Positions 47,866 through 58,829 of a DNA stretch of 64,000 nt are shown in pieces. The stretch is from Capsicum annuum (taxonomy: Eukaryota > Streptophyta > Magnoliopsida > Solanales > Solanaceae), in NCBI RefSeq assembly GCF_002878395.1, contig NC_061120.1:120572084-120636083 (forward strand). The letters are read 5' to 3'. The first letter of the stretch is position 1. The number at the start of each line of letters is the position of its first letter. The notes beneath the pieces were generated by a model that saw only the letters and a program-made list of their open reading frames with translations, was not told where the DNA came from and ran no database searches. The position numbers and the translations under genes are program-made.

Positions 47866-48801
47866 TTGATCAATACAAAAGGTAATTCTCAAACTAAGGC
47901 TATAATAACTAGGAGTGGTCTATCTATTTATGAGAAGGTTGTTGATCTTGATGAAGACTCCAATCATAAGGCAAGTAATAGGAAAGCTATTGTAAAAATA
48001 AAGTGGTTGGGTTACCAAACTGATGAGGTCCTACAACCATATAAAGTAATTGGTGAGCAACCAAAGGTAGTTGAAGACCATAGTGACATGGAAGAGCCTC
48101 CTAGAGTGATTATGGGTAATGATCCGAAAGTGAATGAACATCAAATTCTCCCATTCCCACAAAGTATTAAGAAGAAAGACAACAATACTAAATTTAAGAG
48201 GTCTATAGAGAAATTTAGCAACCTATCCATCAACATTTTGTTGATCGAGGCTTTGCCAAAAATTTTAAGGTATGGTAAATTCAAGAAAGACTTGGACACC
48301 AAAAATAAAGTTGTGGATCACGAAACAATAGAGGTGACTCATAATTATAGTGCTATCATGTCAAGCATAATATCATTGACGAAGGAAGATCTAGGTCTAT
48401 TCATCATCCCTTGCACCATTGGGATGTTTAATTTAGATAACGTATTGTGTGATCCTGGGGAAAACATCAACTTTATTACATTTGCCATGTTTTAAAAGTT
48501 GGGTTTGGGTACTCCTAAGCATACCACCATGAGGCTATTGATGGTCGATCGCTCAATCAAGAAACCAGTTTGGGTGTTGTATGATGTGTTAGTGATTGTT
48601 GACCAATTTATATTTCTAATAAACTTTATTGTCCTTCATTTTGCAATTGATCATGAAGATCCTATCATTCTTGGTAGAGCATTTCCAGCCACCAAAAGGG
48701 CATTAGTCGATGTAGAGTGTGGAGAGATGAAATTTTTAGTAAATAATAAGGAATTCGCCTTTAATGTATGCAAGCCCATGAATCAACCTATGGACTTGTA
48801 A
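47866..48801 (+). pseudogene. Athila Gag-protease junction and retropepsin, one in-frame stop
   Basis: One frame runs from 47866 to 48801, broken only by TAA at 48493. Landmarks: ITRSGLSIYEKV (post-knuckle region), LPFPQSIKKK, INILLIEALPKILRYGKF, then the retropepsin: IIPCTIGMFNLDNVLCDPGENINF. The protease active site DLGAS of Athila is DPGEN here, so the catalytic Asp and Gly remain but the third residue pair is altered. Then KLGLGTPKHTTMRLLMVDRS and IILGRAFPATKRALVDVECG complete the fold. The most conserved coding stretch of this element. Confidence 0.85.
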
Positions 48802-49379
48802 GTGATCTCAGTGATTGATGTCATTGATGTTAAATTAATGAACATAATTGATGCGGATCTTGTAAATTACCCCTTAGTGGTTGAATTGTGGAATTACTAC
48901 ATAGAAAGAGACTATGGGTATGATGAGGCAATCAATTCATTGACGGGTCTTGGATCCTAGACCAAGAATCTAGTAAAATTAAATTTAGACTTGAAAAGTT
49001 GTGAAATTCCACCAGCCAAGATGTCACTCATTAAACCTCCACAACTTGAGTTAAAACCATTGTCTTCCCATCTTTGCTATTTTTTCTTGGGTGATAATAA
49101 TTCATTGCCAATCATTTTCATAGGAGATCTTGAGCCTTTCAAAGTGTAAGCCTTGAATGCTATTGATATGAAGTACATTTGTGCTTTTGAAAGGACTATA
49201 GCACATACTATAGCATAGCTCTTAGAATTTTTCCCCGCAAAATCAAGTCATAAATTGATCATGTCCTAATTTTAGAACATAAAAGAATACTCAACCCACT
49301 AATGTAATAAGTGGTAAAGAATAAAATCATAAAGTTCCTTGATGTGGGTGTCATTTACCCAATTTTGAATAGCACGTGG

Positions 49380-50150
49380 GTGAGCCCATTGTAATGTGTC
49401 CCGAAAAGAGTGGCTTTTCGGTAGTTCCTAATTAAATTAATGACTTTGTCTCCATCCATCCGATTATGGGTAGGAAGTTATGTATGGACTATTGCAAGTT
49501 TAACTCAAAGAATGATAAGGACCATTGCCCCATGTTATTTATGGATCAAATGGTAGGTAGGAATACCAGGCGGTGGTGGTATTATTTTCTTAATGGTTAT
49601 TTGGGGTACAATCAAATTTTCATTACCCTATAAGACAAATAAAAGACATCTTTCACTTGCCCGTATGGAATATTTCCTTTCAAGCATAAGTTTTTTTGCT
49701 ATCCAATTCTCTGAAAATGTTCCAATGATGCATATTATCTATCTTTGTGGATATGGTGGAGGTTTCGATGGAGGAATTCATGGATGAATTCTTAGTACTT
49801 GGTGAGTTATTTTAGTCATGCCGTCATGCCTTACAAATTCAATAAATATTCTTGGAAGGTATGGGGAGACCAATCTAGTCTTGAATTGGAAAAAATGCCA
49901 CTTTATGGTTAACGAGGGAATTATTTTTGGTCATAAAATCTAAACTAATGGTATCCAAGTAGATCAAGAAAATTTGAGGTAATTACTAAGTTGTCTCCTC
50001 CTATCTCCATGAAGGATGTTATAGGATTCCCTATTCATGTGGGATTTTACAGACGATTCATTAAAGATTTCACAAAAATTGCTCATTCCTTGTCCAAAAT
50101 CCTTGAAAAAGAGGTAAAATTTGAATTTGATGATTAGTGTTTAAAGGCAT
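49380..50150 (+). pseudogene. Athila reverse transcriptase, decayed
   Basis: Landmarks in shifting frames: VSP and VPKR-like start (49381-49420), GRKLCMDYCKFNSKNDKDHCPM (49470-49540), YFLNGYLGYNQI (49585-49620), SFTCPYGIFPF (49650-49690), and IGFPIHVGFYRRFIKDFTKIAHSL (50020-50095, end of RT and connection). The metal-binding DD motif is not recoverable by eye. At least four frameshifts. Confidence 0.75.
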
Positions 50151-50199
50151 TCAATTCCCTCAAGGAACTCCTCATTACGGCTCCTATTATTGTTTCCCC

Positions 50200-50570
50200 G
50201 GACTAGTCCTCACTCTTTGATCTAATGTGTGATGCAAGTGGAATTTCTCTAGGTGTTGCTAGGCCAACAAAGAGAGGATTTGTTCTATCCAATCTACTAT
50301 GCAAGCAAATCTTTGAATAATGCCCAACATAAATATACAATTATGGAACAGCAGCTATTTGTGGTGGTCTATGCTTTTGAAAAATTTAGCGCTTACTTAT
50401 TGGGTGTGAAAGTTGTTGTGCATACAGACCACGCTGCCCTTATGTACCTCATGGAAAAGAAAGAGACTGAACCACACTTGATTAGGTGTATCTTACTATT
50501 ATAAGAGTTTAGTTTTGAGGTGAAGGATATAAAGGGTTGAGAAAACCAAGTGTCCGACCAGCTCCCCCCC
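50200..50570 (+). pseudogene. Athila RNase H, decayed
   Basis: MCDASGISLGV (first Asp) at about 50227, then FYPIYYASKSLNNAQHKYTI, EQQLFVVVYAFEKFSAYL (Glu) and VVVHTDHAALMYLMEKK (Asp) in the open frame 50253-50504, ending LEFSFEVKDIKG-like and VSDQL where VADHLSR is expected. A frameshift separates the first Asp from the rest. Confidence 0.8.
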
Positions 50571-50829
50571 TGAAAATAATCAATAGAATTTGGTTGAGAT
50601 TGAGATTGATAACACCTTCCCCGATGAGTTAGTCATGTCAATCTCGAGAAATTTTGCACCTTGGTATGCAGATTATGCAAACCATGTTATAAATTATAAT
50701 AAAATAAAATGGTTATTATTTGATATAAAGTAGTATATTTGGGATGAACCATTTTTGTTTAGGGAATGTGTAGATGGTATGGTTCTCAAAGTGATAAGAA
50801 AGAATGAAAGATATACTTAAAGTTTGTCA

Positions 50830-51725
50830 CTCCTCCCGTTTCAGTGGACAATGAGAGATTCGGACCGCCACCCAAATTCTTCAATGTAGTTATTATTGGA
50901 CTACCATTTATAGGGATGTTATTGAGATAGACAAATTATGTAATAAATTCCAATTGCAAAGCTGAGACTTGAGAGGGCATGAGATGCCCCTGGACCATAC
51001 CTCAAAGTTAAACTATTTGATGTATGGGGCATTGATTTCATGGGCCCATTTTAAGATCTTTGGGTAACATATACATCTTAGTGGTGGTGGACTATGTCTC
51101 TAAATAGATAGAGGTTATTGCTCATTTGAAAAACAAAATCAAAAGTGTCCCTTTCTTCTTGAAAAAAAATACATCTTACAAGGTTTGGGATGCTGTAAGC
51201 CATAATAAGCGATGGAGGCTCACATTTTTACAATTGAGTTTTCAACACTATTCTTGACTAGTATAGGGTGAAGCACAAGGTTGATACCCCATATAATGCA
51301 ACTAGATGATGTGATTTGGGCTTATAGGATAGCTTTAAAAACTCCGATTGGAATGTACCTATCCTAATTAGTGTTTGGGAATGCATGTCACCTATTTAAT
51401 TAGAGCATAAAGCATGGTGGGCTTTGGAAAAATTAAATATTGATTGGGTTGATGCATCAAAGTCAAGAGTGACTCAACTCTATGAGTTTGATTTTTTTTC
51501 TCAAGGCCAATGAAAGCTCCATTTTGTATAAGGAAAGAATGAAGATGTGGAATGATACCAAAATTATAACGAGAAATTTCATGTTGGGAATGGAATACTC
51601 CATTATAATTTTTGGTTGAAGCTTTTTGTGATAAAGCTTGGATCCAAGCAGTTGGGTCCCTTTGTGGTTACAACGTTGTATCCCAATGGAGCGATCGAAT
51701 TTGAAGACCTTAAGAAATTTTTTTT
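50830..51725 (+). pseudogene. Athila integrase, decayed
   Basis: An HHCC-like start (CHSSRFSGQ, YYWTTIYRD, near 50825-50930), core WGIDFMGPF (first Asp, about 51025) and YILVVVDYVSK (51070), then a diverged C-terminus that ends NGKSLKHYNVG-like near 51740, the usual Athila pol end. Stops throughout; the second Asp and the Glu could not be located. Confidence 0.65.
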
Positions 51726-53899
51726 GTAGTGAATGGGAAAAGTCTAAAACATTACAATGTAGGTTGACCCGGGGCAGCCAAAATTGAGTTATTGCGCTTC
51801 AAGAATCAATAATGATGATAAAAAACATTTTTTCACGATGCTGAATGATGCGCTTGATGGGAGGCAACCCATTATTTTGATGTTTTTGCAATATTTTTTT
51901 TGATAAGTTCACATAATTTGGATGCTTTGCAGGCATTTTAGACTAATTGGAAGCAAAAAATAGGGGGAAATCCAGTTTAGATGTATGGTAGCCATGTAGA
52001 AAAATATTACAAAATAGGGAGCATAAGTCCTCAAGTACTATGATCGCGATTGTATTGAGTCTGTCGCAATAGCGCTAGTGTATCTAAAATGCATATTTGC
52101 CCTTGATGTGATATTAGGGAGACTCTTTAACCCTTCTCAGGCTTTTGTGTTATGCAGTAAGGACACTTCAAGTCATGTGTTAGGGGTATTGTGTATGTAA
52201 TCCTTTAGTGTGCATTGGTTGGGAATAATTAAATTTTGTTCACACTGAGTATGAAGATTTTTTACATTAATTATTTCATTTTTATCTTTTTATTTATCTT
52301 TTGATGTGGTGTTGGATGTGACATTCCCTATGATAGACTGAGTGATGACATTCTTAAGGAAAAATATTGTGTTGGGGTTTTGAGCTATTAATGCAGGGGA
52401 AGTTTGAGTACCAGGGGCATTATATTTTTGAATAATATTATTTCTATGGTGAAGTGTTAATATCCATATAGTTTGCCCTTATAGGATCTCAAATGTAAGA
52501 TGGCGGCTTAAATTGGTGCCAAAAATAGTTAATCTTACGTGGTGAAAAGCGAAGCCAGAACCCTTCCTCCGTTTAAATTTTGTTATGAAAATCAAGGGCA
52601 TGGATATGAATTATTTTGTAACAACACTTTACCTCTTTTTGTGACTCCAAATTCTTTAGTAGGTAGTGTGTGGTTATTAACTATTTTTTCTCAAATAGGA
52701 GATACAATTGATCCTCCTAGAAAAGTTTACATGCCATTCATGGTGAGCATAGTTGATTGATTCTCATATGTACTTGTGACATCTAGAACTTTCCCCACTG
52801 GTAGTTTAAAGCTAATGTTAATTACACATAGTTGGAAGAAAGAACTTAGGCATTCTTTATGAACATGGAAATCAACTTTAGCCTAGAAACCCTACCCGTT
52901 CATGGATGGTACCCTAGTCACCTCTTTAGAGCGTTTGAAACCTTTCTTTAGCAATCTCATTGCAAGCCTTGAACCATTTAAAATTTATCCCACTTTTGAA
53001 CCCTAACTTCCTGAACTTAAAAATGCAATTTGAGGCTAAAAGCCTATGATGGGGGTGGTAAATCTTGGAAGAGGTTATCTTAGGCCACAATAATGAAAGT
53101 AAGTACAAAAAGATTAATAATGAAGACAAATGAATGAGAAAAATAAAGGAACCAACAAAAGAACGAAAAATATGAGATTACACAAAGTAAAGGTATGAGA
53201 AGAAACTGCTTTCAAAAGATGGATGAAACAATGTGGTAAGAGAAGGCACATGAGTAAATTAGGTATGAATGAAGTGGCCCATAACCCAAAGTTTGATTTA
53301 ATAATGTTTTATGTGGTGTTCAAGGAGGGTGTTTTAAATTTTATACAAAAAAATTTATCCTACCCTTCACCGAGTCAATATTAGAAGCTTGAAAAAGTGT
53401 TTTGAGATCTTTAACCAAGTATTTTAAGTTAATATTGATTGAAAATAAGGGAAAGCATATGCCATGATACTTGTGTGTATGGAGAAATTCTTTGTGAGTG
53501 TGAGTGCTTGCATATTTGTCCCTCATTACCTAATTGAAATTAAGGTGTGTTAGGACTTCCCTTTCATGAGAAGGCATGTAACCTAATAAAGGCTAGTGAA
53601 GTTGTCAATTTCCAAAAAATAAGGCAAAGACGTGTAGTTAAGTCAGTATTTATAGAGAGTCACCTCTGGAGAGTTAGTAGTTGTTGCTTGTTTGTTCTTA
53701 AAAGTCTTTTGCATCCTAAAAAATGTGGTTGATTTTGAGAGAAGTAGAAAGAATGGTTCTTCCCATGAATTTTTGGCTAATTGTTAGTGCTAATCAAGTT
53801 TAGAATCATTGGTGATCATTTGGTTGTACGAATGGGCTTATAAGTGAAGTAGTATCATTGAGTATTGAGTAGTGTTGCTTGAGGACAAGGAATATTTAA
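51726..53899 (+). other. Athila 3' non-coding region
   Basis: It starts with GGGAGGCAACCCAT, which in Athila elements follows pol, and ends at the purine tract. No env-like ORF with a signal peptide or membrane segment was recognised. It contains the open frame at 52539-52760. Confidence 0.6.
52539..52760 (+). other. 73-codon open frame of unknown origin, faint receptor-kinase ectodomain look
   Basis: It reads FKFCYENQGHGYELFCNN then a hydrophobic/Thr stretch and IDPPRKVYMPF. The pattern G-YEL-CNN followed by beta-like segments faintly recalls the galacturonan-binding-type ectodomain of WAK/LRK10-like receptor kinases (Cys-GY-EL-C-NN). No flanking exon or kinase domain is present. It could equally be chance in the 3' region. 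Confidence 0.25.
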
Positions 53900-53909
53900 T
53901 TTGGGGTGT
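53899..53909 (+). other. Athila polypurine-like tract
   Basis: TTGAGGACAAGG...TTTGGGGTGT immediately before TGATGAGTGG, the arrangement usual in Athila elements. Confidence 0.65.
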
Positions 53910-55288
53910 TGATGAGTGGAAAATTATTCATTCATTTACATCCACATTCTAGCACACTATGATGAATTAATTGTTTGCATGAGGCAAATTCTTGATTTAA
54001 ATGCATTAATGTTTTGTATTTGTGATATTGCAGTTAATTTAATGAAAATCAATTGTGACAAAATTGGAAGAGAAGTAAATTGAGCAAAAATAGCATGAGA
54101 ACAAAAGATTTGGCCCTGGAGGTTACCCTCCGATGCCACATTCGTGCTCTGAGGTTTGCGAATGCAATTAGAAGTCAAGTCAAACCTTGGCGATCACAAG
54201 ATGACCATCATAATTTTGGTAGTCGCAAACACAATCAATAGACGTCAATAACAGTAGAGCAAACAAGTTTTGAAGGTAAATAGGAATCTCATAGAGCTGA
54301 ATCTCAATTCACAAAAGGCTAAAACCTTTCACATTTTTTAGTATCTTTCATTAAATTTTACAATTTGTTGAGAGAAGAAGAATTTATTTTTGAGGGATAA
54401 AACAAATGTTGAGTTGGTTCCAAGAGAGATTTGGTTGTAAATTAAAATTGGAGTTTGGATTTATTCTTGCCTTTGTATACAATGGATGAATTGAATCCCA
54501 ACTTGGGTATACTTCCTTTAGTGAATTTCATGCGTAGCTAAGTTCCTATCTTGGTGTTATATTTAATTAGGTGGTAATATTATGTTGGTGTTAATTTTTA
54601 GTTAAAATAATTAGTGAAGGATGTTGGGTTTTGCTCTTACTCTATGTTTGAGTGTAGAATTGTAGGTGAAAACCTCAATTGACTTTGATCTTATATCATA
54701 ATTGAAAGGGGGATATGGGTGATGATTAATTGTGAACAACACCTTGTATTAACTTCTTTGTTAGAACTACCTTAGAAATAAAGGTGTTAATTAAATTGGA
54801 TGTTTGTGAGCATCATCGTAGTAATATGGATGCTTAGTTTGATGTCATGGATTTGAAAACTTGTCACGCTCATGAGGTATTTGAAATTGTTTATGTTTAA
54901 TCGAAGGGTTAATGCTTTGGACCATAAATTTGGCCTACGCAACACCTTTAGCCAAAACTTGGACTAACCCTTGATTACCCATACATGAACATTACTTAGG
55001 AGAACATGACCCAAGATCCCTCTTGATTTGATAGCCTTAAAAATTGTTTGACCTTATATTAGTGTAAATTGTTGATTGTGTTCAACCAATTTCAACATTA
55101 AAACCCCCCAATTTCTTTCATATTTTATTTTGATTTCATATTACGAGATTACTCATAGTCAACTCTCGACACCCATGGGTATTGAAAGCTAGTTTTTACT
55201 AATTGAGGATTCGACCTTAACTCTTACTAGGTATATATTGTCAATGATCTCCACACATCAAAATAATAGGGTGAGTTGAGTGTTATCA
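53910..55288 (+). repeat. Athila 3' LTR
   Basis: 1379 bp, TGATGAGTGGA...GTGTTATCA, uninterrupted. Aligns with the two parts of the 5' LTR. Confidence 0.88.
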
Positions 55289-55292
55289 TAAC

Positions 55293-55480
55293 CACCCATA
55301 AATACATAGATTGGGATTAGCCCATGCTAGGTAATATTACACCTAAGCTAACACTTTTAAATGCATGAATTTGGATTGGCCCATGATAGGTAGTGTAGCC
55401 CTTAAGTACCACCCAAAAACAAATAGATTTTCTTTTTGGATCGATCTATGCTAGGCTCTCAGCCCATGGGCTGTCTCCCA
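55293..55480. repeat. About 60-bp degenerate tandem repeat, three copies
   Basis: Each unit has an AT-rich part then GATTGGGATTAGCCCATG, GGATTGGCCCATGATAGG or GGATCGATCTATGCTAGG, and two units begin ACCACCCA. It lies between the Athila end and the truncated LTR. Confidence 0.55.
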
Positions 55481-55499
55481 AAATTACGTAGATTAACTT

Positions 55500-57322
55500 T
55501 ACTTTAACCTCCATGATATGAAGGCTTTGTTCTGAGATAAGGTCCGTGACATGAATGCCGTACCTCCTAGATAAGGTCCATGCCATGAAACCATGTATTT
55601 CTCTGTTATGGCTTTGCTATTTTAAAAAAAAATAAGGGTGTCCTTTCACCCCTTGCATGATTTTAATCACTATAAAGGTATATTTTCATCTATTTTCATC
55701 CTGCGAAGTTCATTCTTACTACCCTTAATTAGTCTCTCTCAAAGTTCCCTTTTTCAACTGATGGTTAGGGCTTAAGGAGATGATTATGTAGGGTCCTAAG
55801 TGAATTATTTTCTTTGAATTTCTTGGAAATCAATACATGCATGAAATTGTTTATTACTCATGGTTTTAAAAATGGGTTTTGAACTATGTGTTGAGGATTG
55901 TGAATGTATTTGATTTAAATATATTTCCATATTTTGTTATGAAAAATTCATGGTTTATTAATGTTTACAAACATTGTGGGGTTCATAAGAATGATAATTA
56001 AATAGAGGGGTCATGGTTAATCCCTAATTTTATGATTTTTCCTTGATATATGGTTTGAAAATAATATGCCCTAAACCTATTTGTGAAATTGTCAAATGCT
56101 TTTGTTTGGCTTATTTCATGAAACTAATGCATGGTATAAATGGTTAAATAGCTAAGGATGGTTTCAAAAACCTTGTAGGGTATGATGGAATCCCCCAAAT
56201 TAATAAATTATGAAAACCATGTGGAGTACGAATGAATCCCCTAAGTGAATTTTATAATGGAGTCTACAAGGTACAAAGGAATCACCTAAGTGTTGGCCAA
56301 TGACATTACATGCAATCTATATTTAGTTTGACGCTATCACTTAATAACTCCTTTATAATTTACTCCTAGAATTTGGTAAATGGGTTATGTGTTAGTGCTT
56401 TTAATTGGGATTAAATGGGGGCGTGTATCTAAACAGTGAAGGTGTGAGTTCAATAGATGAATATTGGAAACTCAAGTTTACTGACATGATCTATGGTCTT
56501 GATGAAATATGCTTGTGGGGTACTAAGGAATCCCCCAAGTGTATACATATATAATTGTATCATATTTGGCAAAGGGGACATCAAAATCCCCGGCCTTCTA
56601 TGATATCTCTAGTTTGTCTAGCTAACACACATTGGGCCCAACAACAAGATTATAACTAGACCTATATAGCCAGTGGGTAGTTTATGATGGTCAATCTATA
56701 CAATCTAGGCTAAAGTTTTATAGTTTATGCTAAGCCTTGTTCTCTTTCTCAGAATGTGATATATATACATATATATGTACTACATATGATGTTGTGCATT
56801 AGTTATAATGGTTTCTATATTATGTATCATTGCATTATTTGTTCCCTTATCCCTGAGTTACATGCTAGTGCTCTAAAAGCTAACCATCTTCAGATGTTAT
56901 ATCCCTATGCAATGTTGGAACTAACCATACTTTTACCCTTCCTACATAGTGACTAGGTGTTCATGTGTTGACTTTAAATAGTGAATTTCCATAACTCAAA
57001 AGACTTCTTTTTAGGGTTTGGTTACTTATATTTTGGACTTTATTTTAGGTTTATTTTTGCTATGGTCGGGTTCATATACCGACAGATCAATGATACTCTA
57101 TTTTTAAGAGGCTTTGTGGATACTATGGACATGGGTATTATGGATGTTTTTGGATATTGGTCCAATGCAGGTTCTTCTTGAATTTATTATTATATTTTTT
57201 TAATTGTATTCGTCTACTGATAGCTGTTCTTGGTTGTAGTTGAATAGGCTCAGGGGCCTGTCTCTGGTCCTCGATTGACTGGGGATTCTCGTCATAGCCA
57301 GGCCTTGGTTCGTATCGTGACA
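55500..57322 (+). repeat. 5' LTR of the third gypsy element, left-truncated
   Basis: Aligns with 62470-64000 (for example GATTTTAATCACTATAA, CTAAGTGA, GGGTAGTTTATG). The first 200 or so bases found in the 3' LTR are missing. Ends CGTGACA. Contains a GGAATCCCCNAAGTG minisatellite (56165-56300). Confidence 0.82.
56165..56300. repeat. GGAATCCCCYAAGTG minisatellite (5' LTR copy)
   Basis: Three units of about 45 bases, each AAAACCNTGTNGGGTAYGA then GAATCCCC. Also in the 3' LTR at 63102-63230. Confidence 0.75.
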
Positions 57323-57326
57323 AAGT

Positions 57327-57339
57327 TTATATCAAAGCC
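57327..57339 (+). other. Primer-binding site of the third gypsy element
   Basis: TTATATCAAAGCC, three differences from the tRNA-Met site, four bases after the LTR. Confidence 0.7.
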
Positions 57340-57521
57340 TAAGTTTTAGTGTCATGGGGTGCTCATAAAGTTATGTCAATTAGATTGTGTTTTATAGGTC
57401 TATAGCATGCTTCACATGCTATAAGACATTGAGAATATTTTTCTTTTCTTGTTGTCTTACTTTAAGCTATGGATTCATAGGTATTGAATATTTTTAAATC
57501 CCATTTGTTCGCCTTTCAGAT

Positions 57522-58710
57522 CATGCCTCTCAGATTATCTGATTTCCATGGAAACTCTTCTATCCCGACTAAGAACAATGTGGATGGGGCTTATCCTAAT
57601 CCTTGGGTACATACTTAGTCTAGGGTCACAGCTTTTAGCTTTTCTCATGGAGTTCCACCTGACTCCATAGGTCCTTCTCCAGTTAGTGACAATCATACTT
57701 AATTACCTCAGGGAGATATCTACTATTAATATTGAGCTTTGCCAGTCCATTCATCTATTGACCCAACTGGTGATATCTCAATCACGTTAGATAGGTTCTG
57801 ATGGTATTACTGTTAGTTTTTTTAGGCCACTAGAGTTGGCCAATTTATGAGCTTGAGCCCTCAGACTTTCTATGGTACTAAGTTTGAGAAGGATCCTCAA
57901 AGTTTTATTAATTAGATGGAGAAAATCTTTTAGGTCATGAATGCTACTAATGTTGAGGGTATGGAATTTATTGCTTATTAGGTCCAAGATATAACGTACC
58001 AATGGTTTAATGAGTAGGAGTGTCTGAGGGGTGATGTTGCTAGGTTCGCATTGAGAGATGGTTTCTTTAGTGCTTTTTTTGACCACTTCTTTCCTCATGA
58101 GTTGATTTAGGTAAAAATGGAGGAGTTTGTGAATTTGAAGTAAGGAAGGATATCATTGAAGGAGTATGCCTTGAAATTGCACCAGTTATGCTCCTAAGCT
58201 AGCATCTAGAATTAGAGCTACATTGATTATATTGGTCCTAGGTTATCTCATGAGTTTATTTTAGAGAGCAAGGTTTCCTTATTGAACAAGGATGTGGACA
58301 TCTCTCGACTTGTGATGTATATGCAATAGGTTGAGGAGTAAAAAAAGTAGCAAGCAGATATAGGGTAAAGGTAGAGTAAGAAATTTTTATATGCAGATCA
58401 GGGTAGAGGCTATTAAAAGAGTGATAGAGATGGTGGGAAGTGCTCTAAGAAGAAGTGGGGTAACTCGAGTTACTATTTGGCAGTTAGTGCACCTTATCCT
58501 AAGTTGTTTTAAGATCTTTATTTTAAGAGATATGATTGTTATAAGGCCTAAGGTGCCTAATCTCAAGTTATTTGGCCTCAATCAGCTCCATCATATCTTT
58601 CTTGCAGATGTTATGGTTAGATGTATCGATGTTTCTATGATGGGGGGATGTTGGTATTTTACTTATGGTCAGATTGGTCATTTGTAGTGGAATTGCCCTT
58701 AAAAGGCTTC
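57522..58710 (+). pseudogene. Gag of the third gypsy element, decayed
   Basis: Starts MPLRLSDFHGNSS. Capsid-like landmarks follow: VGQFMSLSPQTFYGTKFEKDPQSF, VMNATNVEGMEF, ARFALRDGFFSAFFDHFFPHEL, VKMEEFVNL, LSHEFILESK, DVDISRLVMYMQ. A zinc knuckle at about 58654-58698 reads YFTYGQIGHL...NC, with Tyr in the two first Cys positions. More than ten in-frame stops, most of them TAG at Gln positions. It pairs in content with the decayed gag at 24355-25060. Confidence 0.8.
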
Positions 58711-58829
58711 TTCTAGGGATGATAAGGTTCTTATTGGTATTTCGTCAGCTCCTGTACCAATAGGTTCCACTTCTAGCTTTAGTACTGGTCAGAACAACTT
58801 GTATGCTCTTAATACATGCCAGGAGTCTA

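Larger units (their letters stand above)
36180..55288 (+). mobile_element. Athila-type Ty3/gypsy element (about 19.1 kb including nested insertion)
   Basis: The LTRs start TGATNAGTGGA and end near GAGTGTTATCA. The 5' LTR is 36180-36616 plus 43474-44435 (1399 bases); the 3' LTR is 53910-55288 (1379 bases). An Athila-like primer site follows the 5' LTR, and pol has Athila-style protease, RT, RNase H and integrase segments in order. The 5' LTR is split by another LTR element with its own target duplication. The interior contains a second LTR-end/primer-site/gag unit (44810-46900), so it is mosaic. Flanks AGACC and TAACC agree in only 3 of 5 bases, leaving the target duplication uncertain. Confidence 0.85.

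Noticed and set aside
51726..53899. Env-like gene in the Athila element
   Set aside because: Some Athila elements have one, but no ORF with signal peptide or membrane segments is present here.
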